From Gymnothorax reevesii (taxonomy: Eukaryota; Chordata; Actinopteri; Anguilliformes; Muraenidae): a stretch of DNA of 64,000 bases. The notes beneath the pieces were generated by a model. That model worked only from the letters and a program-made list of their open reading frames with translations, was not told the origin of the DNA and did no database searches. This document shows, piece by piece, positions 1-9,498 of this stretch (positions within the stretch are counted from its first letter, which is position 1; every line of letters begins with the position of its first letter). The translations under genes and the position numbers were made by a program. The stretch is taken from assembly GCA_029721435.1 (NCBI GenBank), contig CM056582.1, forward strand, positions 37,406,611 to 37,470,610, in the 5' to 3' direction.

Positions 1-38
1 CTGGCAAGTGACATTAAAAAGCACCAGCACTAAACAAA

Positions 39-122
39 CATGAATGGTCTCCAACTGTCAGTCTTAATACTAGAGTGAACTAAATTATCCAATATTTGCC
101 TGATGTATTAGTTCACATGGTC
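39..122 (-). pseudogene. Degenerate tRNA-Arg relic a
   Basis: Read on the plus strand, the start of this segment aligns with the reverse complement of the intact tRNA (matching pieces CATGAATGG, TCTCCAAC, GTCAGTCTT, TTATCC). The end, TATTAG then CACATGGTC, aligns with the tRNA 5' end. About 15 bp is inserted between the two blocks. A run of five A (16-20), which is T5 on the transcribed strand, sits 18 nt past the relic 3' end, where a Pol III terminator would be. Present at the same offset in all units. Confidence 0.7.
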
Positions 123-224
123 AGGTTGAGTTTTGCTTGTCCCTTGACAGTGGTTTTGTGAGTTTTGTCAAGGTTCTTTCTAAAACCGCAGCCAGATAAC
201 ATGAAAAACCACGACCAGAAGACA

Positions 225-294
225 CTTATGAAAGGACTCAGATCCTCAATGTTCTGGCTCAAAGTCAGAAACCTCACCTATTAGTTTGCTTTCA
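225..294 (-). pseudogene. Degenerate tRNA-Arg relic b
   Basis: Aligns over its full length with the intact tRNA (ATGAAAGGACTC, CCTCAATGTTCTGG, AAAGTCAGAAACC, TATTAG on the plus strand). The anticodon-loop region is degraded. A five-A run at 204-208 gives T5 about 16 nt past the relic 3' end. One of the 62-codon TTG-start frames runs across this and the next two relics, which is one reason to reject that frame. Confidence 0.7.
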
Positions 295-330
295 TACATT
301 ACTACTACTATGTTACATTCAAAAGCTCTG

Positions 331-392
331 TTATTGAACAAGGTATGCTCAATTACCTTATCCAAAATCAGGTGCCCTGTGTATCGGACCGT
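331..392 (-). pseudogene. Degenerate tRNA-like relic c
   Basis: Matches relic i (2778-2842) better than the intact gene; shared pieces are TTGAACAA/TTGAAAAA, ATGCTCAAT and ATCAGGTG/CTCAGGTG. By that link it is a more distant tRNA-Arg copy. No usable cloverleaf remains. Confidence 0.45.
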
Positions 393-433
393 AAAAAACA
401 GCTTGCAAGTGATATAAACACAAGTGTCAAACA

Positions 434-500
434 AGCAAGAAGGGACTACAGTCCTTCGTCTTCAGATCCGTAGTCAGGAATTTCTCCATTAGGGGCCCTT
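434..500 (-). pseudogene. Degenerate tRNA-Arg relic d (anticodon position ACG)
   Basis: On the minus strand it reads CCTAATGGAG (D arm), CCTGA, loop CTACGGA, TCTGA, then a T arm ending GTAGTCCCTTC. The anticodon position is ACG, another arginine anticodon. The acceptor stem is lost. The downstream flank (CATATTAGGTAACATCAT) matches that of relic e, so the two are copies of one tRNA-plus-flank module. Confidence 0.7.
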
Positions 501-1179
501 CATATTAGGTAACATCATATGACTGAATTGCTTTATTGTCATGAAGAAAAGGTTCCAAGTTCTTTAACTGGTTTCTTTTGACGAAACAGCTACCAGTTCA
601 TATTAACAAGCACCAACTTTAAAGAAAGTTTTTATGTAGGAAATACCGCAAGATACATTAACAAGCACCCCCATGAAACACCCTTGAAGGTTCTCCAACA
701 ATCAATCCGAAGATCAGGGCCATGTTGGAATAGTGTTTTTTGTCACGGAAAGTGGCTAACTTCTAGAAAATGAGCTGGAAGTGTATACACGGCAGCCATG
801 AGAAGTGTATTCCAGTTTTGTAAATGTAAAGAAAAGGTGCTTCAATGCTTCCTAACGTATCACCTTTGACATAGGGTACACGAAACCATTCTTCATAAAA
901 ACAAAGGTGATAACGCCATCCAGCCATTCAGTGTGGCTGAACCATTTAAAGTGACGACCATCCATACGGGCAATCACAAAAAACAAAGGAACGTGATGGG
1001 CAAGAATGGCATGATCAAGTTGGCCAGTAAATGCATTGGATTGTCGTAGCAGCACGGTTGTCTTCCTTAGCCGTTTTGAATTCCCCTTTACACCTCTCCT
1101 TTACCTCATGACATTATCCAATTGTGGTTGAAGAAACGTTTATGGACATTAGAGCATATGACGTCATTTTTTGTCTATT
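501..1179. other. Unit spacer without a gene
   Basis: Apart from relic f, this holds flanking sequence shared between relics (for example TATTAACAAGCACCAACTTT at 602-621). It also holds a 67-codon minus-strand frame (852-1055) that begins at GTG with a stop 16 codons upstream. Its first ATG would leave only 37 codons, and unit 5 frameshifts it. I see no supported gene. Confidence 0.6.
683..726 (-). pseudogene. Short tRNA-like relic f
   Basis: Only about 44 bp resemble the tRNA (TTGAAGG, TTCTCCAAC, ATCCGAAGATCAGGGCCA). It follows the ACATTAACAAGCACC flank that also precedes other relics, which is the main support. Confidence 0.35.
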
Positions 1180-1248
1180 CAAATTCTGCAGCAAAGTTAT
1201 ATAACTTATCCTTTATATGCCATATGATTAGGTCACACGGTCAGGTTG
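1180..1248 (-). pseudogene. Degenerate tRNA-like relic j
   Basis: The 5' half of the tRNA is recognisable (TTATCC, then TGATTAGGTCACACGGTC on the plus strand), with an inserted stretch like that in relic a. The following GGTCAGGTTGAATTATACTAG matches the flanks of relics a and i. The 3' half is barely recognisable. Confidence 0.45.
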
Positions 1249-1345
1249 AATTATACTAGTCCTTTAATTGAAGCCTCATGTTTTTTCAGGTTAATTTTTA
1301 AGAAACAGCTGTCTACTTTTAAAATGCACACGCGTTAAAGTATTG

Positions 1346-1408
1346 TTAAGGGTCTCTTTAATCTTCTGAACCAAGGACTGACACCTTATCCATTCGATCA
1401 CACAGTCA
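1346..1408 (-). pseudogene. Degenerate tRNA-Arg relic g
   Basis: Plus-strand pieces TTAAGGGTCTC, AATCTTCTGA, GGACTGACACCTTATCCATT and GATCACACAGTC match the intact gene. The T arm has an internal deletion and the anticodon loop is altered. AAAA at 1321-1324 gives T4 about 21 nt past the 3' end. Confidence 0.65.
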
Positions 1409-1760
1409 GTTTCCATGATGTCAGCTCCATAGAATTAAAAACAGTAAAATGGACGATGTCATGGAGTTGTGGGGATCTGAAGGGAGCTTAAAATGGCCAC
1501 CCTTATTGATAAGTAAGTATTCCTATTGTGACACCTGAAAGGGAAGATCATAGAATTCCACAAAGGTTGGCCAGAATATACAAGCAGCATAGGTAGTTTC
1601 ACTCAAGTCTGCCCACTCTTTGATGCAATTGTCAGTGCCCTTTTACTACAGTGTTTGAATTCTACGGATAGCTTAAGGGAGTGTCAGCAGACTTTTATAA
1701 TACTATCTTGTATTCACTATTGACACAATAGGGACTTTAAGCAAGGGCGGATTTTGCGAC
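1409..1760. other. Unit spacer without a gene
   Basis: Holds no recognisable coding, RNA or repeat family beyond the short palindrome at 1717-1731. The left end of the 184-bp deletion of units 14-15 maps at 1632. Confidence 0.55.
1717..1731. repeat. Short palindrome CTATTG-ACA-CAATAG
   Basis: Six-bp perfect arms around a 3-bp spacer, about 30 bp before the GC-rich segment. Its edge might mark an insertion boundary, but no target-site duplication was found. Confidence 0.4.
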
Positions 1761-1883
1761 GGCTACGGCACCCGGATATAGATCTGCACTCCGCTGATCA
1801 AGACTGAAGCCGTTGTGCCGGCGTTCTTTGCCGTAGCAGGCTGATCTACCATGGGGAAAGAACCAATCTCACGTGGCCACTAC
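1761..1883 (-). other. GC-rich segment with inverted repeat; weak 5S rRNA-like resemblance
   Basis: This 123-bp stretch is richer in G+C than the rest of the unit. It contains 9-bp perfect arms, GCTACGGCA (1762-1770) and TGCCGTAGC (1829-1837). Read on the minus strand, its end CCGGGTGCCGTAGCC resembles the usual 3' end of vertebrate 5S rRNA. Upstream, CAGT-CTTG and GGAG fall at roughly the expected spacing, and the start GTAGTGGCCACG loosely resembles a 5S 5' end. The length fits 5S (about 120 nt), but the middle is poor, so a decayed 5S or 5S-derived SINE head is only a possibility. Most of it is deleted in units 14 and 15. Confidence 0.3.
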
Positions 1884-2099
1884 AACGCTTGGTTCAGGAG
1901 ATTGAAAATGTTTTCTATAATTGATTGTGACACACTAAACATTATGTGTTTCTGTGGACTTTTCACACAGACACAGGATACTGTGTAAATTTCGCTGAGT
2001 AAAACCATAGTGAACAATTTTCTGCTGCAGGCTATATTCTCCCCTCATCCCAGCATGGCATACGGTACTTAATTTCTCTACCCTGTAAACATCTATATT
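1884..2099. other. Unit spacer without a gene
   Basis: AT-rich sequence carrying many of the variants that separate unit types (TATAATTG/TATCATTG, CACTAAAC/CACAAAAC, TTTCTGTGG/TTTCAGTGG). A minus-strand frame of about 58 codons from an ATG runs through it in several units without any recognised domain. Confidence 0.5.
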
Positions 2100-2346
2100 T
2101 ACTCACATGTACATTAGTCTTTCTTCTACTGCTGTGCATGAAAAGTACACATATGATGTATATAAATGCACACTCCCATGCACTTTACCATTCATTTACA
2201 CTCTGATTAGATGTGTGCTTTAATTGTCAAACTTTACGTCTTTTTAAAATTGAATTGTTCAAAGTAAAGTTTATTAAAAAGATGCACATTTCTTTTGGTT
2301 ATGCTCTGTTCCTGTACTTGGCATAATGACAATAAATTTGAATATT
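2100..2346 (+). mobile_element. AT-rich segment ending in a LINE-like 3' tail
   Basis: An AT-rich stretch with many short T-rich runs ends in ATGACAATAAATTTGAATATTG (here broken as ATGACAATAAA at 2326-2336 and TTTGAATATTG after it). Tails of the form GACAATAAA-TTGAA are common at the 3' ends of L2/CR1-like LINEs in fish. No reverse-transcriptase coding remains. The link rests on the tail and base composition only. Confidence 0.35.
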
Positions 2347-2600
2347 GTAATCAAATATTAACTGTTTCCCATTTCCCCTAAATCTATGACATCTATTCCT
2401 TTTGCCAGTGGGAGCAGGACGAATGAGCACTCACACTGAATTAACTACTTTGCTGACAAACCCTGATTAAAATCCACTGTTGTTTAAAGTCTCTGCTGGA
2501 TTTGACAGTGACAGCACCAGCACTTGAGACACTTTTTTCCAGGTGCCATAGGCATTGCAAAATCTGCCATTGTTGCTGGTCCAGATGAAATGCACAATTC

Positions 2601-2673
2601 CAACCACGAAGGGACTCGAACCCTCAGTCTTCTGATCCGAAGTCAGACGCCTTATCCATTAGGCCACGTGGTC
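2601..2673 (-). tRNA. tRNA-Arg, anticodon TCG (unit 1)
   Basis: A 73-nt gene that folds as a full cloverleaf. The acceptor stem is GACCACG with CGTGGTT, the D stem GCC with GGC, and the anticodon stem TCTGA with TCAGA around loop CTTCGGA. The T stem is GAGGG with CCCTT around TTCGAGT. Bases 34-36 are TCG, which would decode CGA (Arg). T8, A14 and a perfect B box (GGTTCGAGTCC) are present; CCA is not encoded, as in eukaryotes. From memory the body closely follows vertebrate tRNA-Arg(TCG). G1 faces T72, a wobble pair found in every copy. The nearest T4 on the transcribed strand is 39 nt past the 3' end (2559-2562), which is far for a Pol III terminator. Confidence 0.94.
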
Positions 2674-2715
2674 ATTGCATGACAAGGCTGACTCCGAACA
2701 GTGAGCTGTGAGAAC

Positions 2716-2756
2716 TGACAGCGGTTGATCAGTGCCATGTCAAATAACCGCTGTCA
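2716..2756. repeat. 11-bp perfect inverted repeat upstream of the tRNA
   Basis: TGACAGCGGTT at 2716-2726 faces AACCGCTGTCA at 2746-2756 with a 19-bp spacer. It begins 43 bp upstream of the tRNA 5' end on the transcribed strand. Unit 19 has one arm broken (AACCACTGTC). It may be a protein site, a hairpin or chance; nothing decides between these. Confidence 0.6.
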
Positions 2757-2777
2757 TGTTGAGTTAAACAGCCCTGT

Positions 2778-2842
2778 CATTGAAAAACTCTCATGCTCAA
2801 TCACTCTCCAGATCCAAACTCAGGTGTTTCGACCGTATGGTC
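2778..2842 (-). pseudogene. Degenerate tRNA-Arg relic i
   Basis: Lies about 100 bp upstream of the intact tRNA on the same strand. Pieces CTCAATCACTC, CAGATCCAAACTCAGGTG and CGTATGGTCAGG align with the intact gene. It is closest to relic c. Confidence 0.55.
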
Positions 2843-2952
2843 AGGCTGAGCAATGTTAGCCCCTTGACTGAAGTTTGGTGAGTTTTTTTCTCAGATTTCA
2901 GTGTTAGTAACACCAGCAAGATGATATGAAAAAACACCACCATCACACAACT

Positions 2953-3018
2953 ATGCAAAGACTCAAGTCCTCAATCTTTTGATCCGGAGTCAGAAAGCTC
3001 CTCCATTAGGTGTCCTTT
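2953..3018 (-). pseudogene. Degenerate tRNA-Arg relic e (anticodon position CCG)
   Basis: One of the best preserved relics. On the minus strand it reads CACCTAATGGAGGAG (D arm), CTGA, loop CTCCGGA, TCAAAAGATTGAGGACTTGAGTC. The anticodon position is CCG (arginine). The acceptor stem no longer pairs. Six A at 2929-2934 give T6 about 18 nt past the 3' end, a good relic terminator. Confidence 0.72.
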
Positions 3019-3166
3019 CATATTAGGTGACATCATTGGGGTTGACTTATGTTATTCCCTTAAACAAAGCCTTGTGAGTGTTAGTTTCAAGTTTCTGTTG
3101 CAGAAACTGTGACCAAGTCGTGTTAACAAGTACCAGCTTAAAAGAAAGTTTTTGCCCGAGAAACAG

Positions 3167-6100
3167 CTGGCAAGTGACATTAAAAAGCACCAGCACTAAA
3201 CAACCATGAATGGTCTCCAACTGTCAGTCTTAATACTTGAGTCAACTAAATTATCCAATATTTGCCTGATGTATTAGTTCACATGGTCAGGTTGAGTTTT
3301 GCTTGTCCCTTGACAGTGGTTTTGTGAGTTTTGTCAAGGTTCTTTCTAAAACCGCAGCCAGATAACATGAAAAACCACGACCAGAAGACACTTATGAAAG
3401 GACTCAGATCCTCAATGTTCTGGCTCAAAGTCAGAAACCTCACCTATTAGTTTGCTTTCATACATTACTACTACTATGTTACATTCAAAAGCTCTGTTAT
3501 TGAACAAGGTATGCTCAATTACCTTATCCAAAATCAGGTGCCCTGTGTATCGGACCGTAAAAAACAGCTTGCAAGTGATATAAACACAAGTGTCAAACAA
3601 GCAAGAAGGGACTACAGTCCTTCGTCTTCAGATCCGTAGTCAGGAATTTCTCCATTAGGGGCCCTTCATATTAGGTAACATCATATGACTGAATTGCTTT
3701 ATTGTCATGAAGAAAAGGTTCCAAGTTCTTTAACTGGTTTCTTTTGACGAAACAGCTACCAGTTCATATTAACAAGCACCAACTTTAAAGAAAGTTTTTA
3801 TGTAGGAAATACCGCAAGATACATTAACAAGCACCCCCATGAAACACCCTTGAAGGTTCTCCAACAATCAATCCGAAGATCAGGGCCATGTTGGAATAGT
3901 GTTTTTTGTCACGGAAAGTGGCTAACTTCTAGAAAATGAGCTGGAAGTGTATACACGGCAGCCATGAGAAGTGTATTCCAGTTTTGTAAATGTAAAGAAA
4001 AGGTGCTTCAATGCTTCCTAACGTATCACCTTTGACATAGGGTACACGAAACCATTCTTCATAAAAACAAAGGTGATAACGCCATCCAGCCATTCAGTGT
4101 GGCTGAACCATTTAAAGTGACGACCATCCATACGGGCAATCACAAAAAACAAAGGAACGTGATGGGCAAGAATGGCATGATCAAGTTGGCCAGTAAATGC
4201 ATTGGATTGTCGTAGCAGCACGGTTGTCTTCCTTAGCCGTTTTGAATTCCCCTTTACACCTCTCCTTTACCTCATGACATTATCCAATTGTGGTTGAAGA
4301 AACGTTTATGGACATTAGAGCATATGACGTCATTTTTTGTCTATTCAAATTCTGCAGCAAAGTTATATAACTTATCCTTTATATGCCATATGATTAGGTC
4401 ACACGGTCAGGTTGAATTATACTAGTCCTTTAATTGAAGCCTCATGTTTTTTCAGGTTAATTTTTAAGAAACAGCTGTCTACTTTTAAAATGCACACGCG
4501 TTAAAGTATTGTTAAGGGTCTCTTTAATCTTCTGAACCAAGGACTGACACCTTATCCATTCGATCACACAGTCAGTTTCCATGATGTCAGCTCCATAGAA
4601 TTAAAAACAGTAAAATGGACGATGTCATGGAGTTGTGGGGATCTGAAGGGAGCTTAAAATGGCCACCCTTATTGATAAGTAAGTATTCCTATTGTGACAC
4701 CTGAAAGGGAAGATCATAGAATTCCACAAAGGTTGGCCAGAATATACAAGCAGCATAGGTAGTTTCACTCAAGTCTGCCCACTCTTTGATGCAATTGTCA
4801 GTGCCCTTTTACTACAGTGTTTGAATTCTACGGATAGCTTAAGGGAGTGTCAGCAGACTTTTATAATACTATCTTGTATTCACTATTGACACAATAGGGA
4901 CTTTAAGCAAGGGCGGATTTTGCGACGGCTACGGCACCCGGATATAGATCTGCACTCCGCTGATCAAGACTGAAGCCGTTGTGCCGGCGTTCTTTGCCGT
5001 AGCAGGCTGATCTACCATGGGGAAAGAACCAATCTCACGTGGCCACTACAACGCTTGGTTCAGGAGATTGAAAATGTTTTCTATAATTGATTGTGACACA
5101 CTAAACATTATGTGTTTCTGTGGACTTTTCACACAGACACAGGATACTGTGTAAATTTCGCTGAGTAAAACCATAGTGAACAATTTTCTGCTGCAGGCTA
5201 TATTCTCCCCTCATCCCAGCATGGCATACGGTACTTAATTTCTCTACCCTGTAAACATCTATATTTACTCACATGTACATTAGTCTTTCTTCTACTGCTG
5301 TGCATGAAAAGTACACATATGATGTATATAAATGCACACTCCCATGCACTTTACCATTCATTTACACTCTGATTAGATGTGTGCTTTAATTGTCAAACTT
5401 TACGTCTTTTTAAAATTGAATTGTTCAAAGTAAAGTTTATTAAAAAGATGCACATTTCTTTTGGTTATGCTCTGTTCCTGTACTTGGCATAATGACAATA
5501 AATTTGAATATTGTAATCAAATATTAACTGTTTCCCATTTCCCCTAAATCTATGACATCTATTCCTTTTGCCAGTGGGAGCAGGACGAATGAGCACTCAC
5601 ACTGAATTAACTACTTTGCTGACAAACCCTGATTAAAATCCACTGTTGTTTAAAGTCTCTGCTGGATTTGACAGTGACAGCACCAGCACTTGAGACACTT
5701 TTTTCCAGGTGCCATAGGCATTGCAAAATCTGCCATTGTTGCTGGTCCAGATGAAATGCACAATTCCAACCACGAAGGGACTCGAACCCTCAGTCTTCTG
5801 ATCCGAAGTCAGACGCCTTATCCATTAGGCCACGTGGTCATTGCATGACAAGGCTGACTCCGAACAGTGAGCTGTGAGAACTGACAGCGGTTGATCAGTG
5901 CCATGTCAAATAACCGCTGTCATGTTGAGTTAAACAGCCCTGTCATTGAAAAACTCTCATGCTCAATCACTCTCCAGATCCAAACTCAGGTGTTTCGACC
6001 GTATGGTCAGGCTGAGCAATGTTAGCCCCTTGACTGAAGTTTGGTGAGTTTTTTTCTCAGATTTCAGTGTTAGTAACACCAGCAAGATGATATGAAAAAA

Positions 6101-6332
6101 CACCACCATCACACAACTATGCAAAGACTCAAGTCCTCAATCTTTTGATCCGGAGTCAGAAAGCTCCTCCGTTAGGTGTCCTTTCATATTAGGTGACATC
6201 ATTGGGGTTGACTTATGTTATTCCCTTAAACAAAGCCTTGTGAGTGTTAGTTTCAAGTTTCTGTTGCAGAAACTGTGACCAAGTCGTGTTAACAAGTACC
6301 AGCTTAAAAGAAAGTTTTTGCCCGAGAAACAG
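3167..6332. repeat. Repeat unit 2 (3,166 bp)
   Basis: Full-length unit with the CTTGAGTCAAC head variant and an undamaged TCG tRNA. A private change, CCGTTAGG for CCATTAGG, lies in the CCG-type tRNA relic near 6170. Confidence 0.95.
5767..5839 (-). tRNA. tRNA-Arg, anticodon TCG (unit 2)
   Basis: Identical to the unit 1 gene: all four stems paired, TCG anticodon, intact A and B boxes, G1-T72 wobble, no encoded CCA. Confidence 0.94.
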
Positions 6333-9300
6333 CTGGCAAGTGACATTAAAAAGCACCAGCACTAAACAACCATGAATGGTCTCCAACTGTCAGTCTTAAT
6401 ACTTGAGTCAACTAAATTATCCAATATTTGCCTGATGTATTAGTTCACATGGTCAGGTTGAGTTTTGCTTGTCCCTTGACAGTGGTTTTGTGAGTTTTGT
6501 CAAGGTTCTTTCTAAAACCGCAGCCAGATAACATGAAAAACCACGACCAGAAGACACTTATGAAAGGACTCAGATCCTCAATGTTCTGGCTCAAAGTCAG
6601 AAACCTCACCTATTAGTTTGCTTTCATACATTACTACTACTATGTTACATTCAAAAGCTCTGTTATTGAACAAGGTATGCTCAATTACCTTATCCAAAAT
6701 CAGGTGCCCTGTGTATCGGACCGTAAAAAACAGCTTGCAAGTGATATAAACACAAGTGTCAAACAAGCAAGAAGGGACTACAGTCCTTCGTCTTCAGATC
6801 CGTAGTCAGGAATTTCTCCATTAGGGGCCCTTCATATTAGGTAACATCATATGACTGAATTGCTTTATTGTCATGAAGAAAAGGTTCCAAGTTCTTTAAC
6901 TGGTTTCTTTTGACGAAACAGCTACCAGTTCATATTAACAAGCACCAACTTTAAAGAAAGTTTTTATGTAGGAAATACCGCAAGATACATTAACAAGCAC
7001 CCCCATGAAACACCCTTGAAGGTTCTCCAACAATCAATCCGAAGATCAGGGCCATGTTGGAATAGTGTTTTTTGTCACGGAAAGTGGCTAACTTCTAGAA
7101 AATGAGCTGGAAGTGTATACACGGCAGCCATGAGAAGTGTATTCCAGTTTTGTAAATGTAAAGAAAAGGTGCTTCAATGCTTCCTAACGTATCACCTTTG
7201 ACATAGGGTACACGAAACCATTCTTCATAAAAACAAAGGTGATAACGCCATCCAGCCATTCAGTGTGGCTGAACCATTTAAAGTGACGACCATCCATACG
7301 GGCAATCACAAAAAACAAAGGAACGTGATGGGCAAGAATGGCATGATCAAGTTGGCCAGTAAATGCATTGGATTGTCGTAGCAGCACGGTTGTCTTCCTT
7401 AGCCGTTTTGAATTCCCCTTTACACCTCTCCTTTACCTCATGACATTATCCAATTGTGGTTGAAGAAACGTTTATGGACATTAGAGCATATGACGTCATT
7501 TTTTGTCTATTCAAATTCTGCAGCAAAGTTATATAACTTATCCTTTATATGCCATATGATTAGGTCACACGGTCAGGTTGAATTATACTAGTCCTTTAAT
7601 TGAAGCCTCATGTTTTTTCAGGTTAATTTTTAAGAAACAGCTGTCTACTTTTAAAATGCACACGCGTTAAAGTATTGTTAAGGGTCTCTTTAATCTTCTG
7701 AACCAAGGACTGACACCTTATCCATTCGATCACACAGTCAGTTTCCATGATGTCAGCTCCATAGAATTAAAAACAGTAAAATGGACGATGTCATGGAGTT
7801 GTGGGGATCTGAAGGGAGCTTAAAATGGCCACCCTTATTGATAAGTAAGTATTCCTATTGTGACACCTGAAAGGGAAGATCATAGAATTCCACAAAGGTT
7901 GGCCAGAATATACAAGCAGCATAGGTAGTTTCACTCAAGTCTGCCCACTCTTTGATGCAATTGTCAGTGCCCTTTTACTACAGTGTTTGAATTCTACGGA
8001 TAGCTTAAGGGAGTGTCAGCAGACTTTTATAATACTATCTTGTATTCACTATTGACACAATAGGGACTTTAAGCAAGGGCGGATTTTGCGACGGCTACGG
8101 CACCCGGATATAGATCTGCACTCCGCTGATCAAGACTGAAGCCGTTGTGCCGGCGTTCTTTGCCGTAGCAGGCTGATCTACCATGGGGAAAGAACCAATC
8201 TCACGTGGCCACTACAACGCTTGGTTCAGGAGATTGAAAATGTTTTCTATAATTGATTGTGACACACTAAACATTATGTGTTTCTGTGGACTTTTCACAC
8301 AGACACAGGATACTGTGTAAATTTCGCTGAGTAAAACCATAGTGAACAATTTTCTGCTGCAGGCTATATTCTCCCCTCATCCCAGCATGGCATACGGTAC
8401 TTAATTTCTCTACCCTGTAAACATCTATATTTACTCACATGTACATTAGTCTTTCTTCTACTGCTGTGCATGAAAAGTACACATATGATGTATATAAATG
8501 CACACTCCCATGCACTTTACCATTCATTTACACTCTGATTAGATGTGTGCTTTAATTGTCAAACTTTACGTCTTTTTAAAATTGAATTGTTCAAAGTAAA
8601 GTTTATTAAAAAGATGCACATTTCTTTTGGTTATGCTCTGTTCCTGTACTTGGCATAATGACAATAAATTTGAATATTGTAATCAAATATTAACTGTTTC
8701 CCATTTCCCCTAAATCTATGACATCTATTCCTTTTGCCAGTGGGAGCAGGACGAATGAGCACTCACACTGAATTAACTACTTTGCTGACAAACCCTGATT
8801 AAAATCCACTGTTGTTTAAAGTCTCTGCTGGATTTGACAGTGACAGCACCAGCACTTGAGACACTTTTTTCCAGGTGCCATAGGCATTGCAAAATCTGCC
8901 ATTGTTGCTGGTCCAGATGAAATGCACAATTCCAACCACGAAGGGACTCGAACCCTCAGTCTTCTGATCCGAAGTCAGACGCCTTATCCATTAGGCCACG
9001 TGGTCATTGCATGTCAAGGCTGACTCCGAACAGTGAGCTGTGAGAACTGACAGCGGTTGATCAGTGCCATGTCAAATAACCGCTGTCATGTTGAGTTAAA
9101 CAGCCCTGTCATTGAAAAACTCTCATGCTCAATCACTCTCCAGATCCAAACTCAGGTGTTTCGACCGTATGGTCAGGCTGAGCAATGTTAGCCCCTTGAC
9201 TGAAGTTTGGTGAGTTTTTTTCTCAGATTTCAGTGTTAGTAACACCAGCAAGATGATATGAAAAAACACCACCATCACACAACTATGCAAAGACTCAAGT

Positions 9301-9498
9301 CCTCAATCTTTTGATCCGGAGTCAGAAAGCTCCTCCATTAGGTGTCCTTTCATATTAGGTGACATCATTGGGGTTGACTTATGTTATTCCCTTAAACAAA
9401 GCCTTGTGAGTGTTAGTTTCAAGTTTCTGTTGCAGAAACTGTGACCAAGTCGTGTTAACAAGTACCAGCTTAAAAGAAAGTTTTTGCCCGAGAAACAG
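6333..9498. repeat. Repeat unit 3 (3,166 bp)
   Basis: Full-length unit with the CTTGAGTCAAC head and an undamaged TCG tRNA. It has a private ATGTCAAGG change just upstream of the tRNA 5' end (about 9011). Confidence 0.95.
8933..9005 (-). tRNA. tRNA-Arg, anticodon TCG (unit 3)
   Basis: Identical to the unit 1 gene. The only nearby change is in the 5' flank, about 6 bp upstream (ATGTCAAGG on the plus strand). Confidence 0.94.

Larger units (their letters stand above)
1..3166. repeat. Repeat unit 1 (3,166 bp)
   Basis: Reference unit for this annotation. Its head carries the CTAGAGTGAAC variant (near 71) shared with units 5 and 8-13, but its tail ends in the CCCGAG form. Its tRNA is the undamaged TCG type. 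It is the only unit with ACAAACATG rather than ACAACCATG near base 35. Confidence 0.95.

Noticed and set aside
285..320. TAC triplet run as a microsatellite
   Set aside because: Only four imperfect TAC units, with no length change between repeat units.
246..434. 62-codon minus-strand open frame repeated in every unit
   Set aside because: It starts at TTG, which is not a normal eukaryotic start, and it runs across three tRNA relics. It has no recognised domain, and its recurrence is explained by the tandem repeat.
852..1055. 67-codon minus-strand open frame repeated in every unit
   Set aside because: The first codon is GTG and the first ATG leaves 37 codons. Unit 5 carries a frameshift, and no protein family is recognised. 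Conservation between units is array-wide, not frame-specific.
1774..1854. Short minus-strand frame from an ATG at about 1852 through the GC-rich segment
   Set aside because: It ends after about 29 codons, with stops on both sides. Its protein-like look comes from base composition.
2155..2175. TATATAAA-like sequence as a Pol II promoter
   Set aside because: It lies in an AT-rich stretch with no reading frame or RNA gene downstream, so it cannot be separated from chance.
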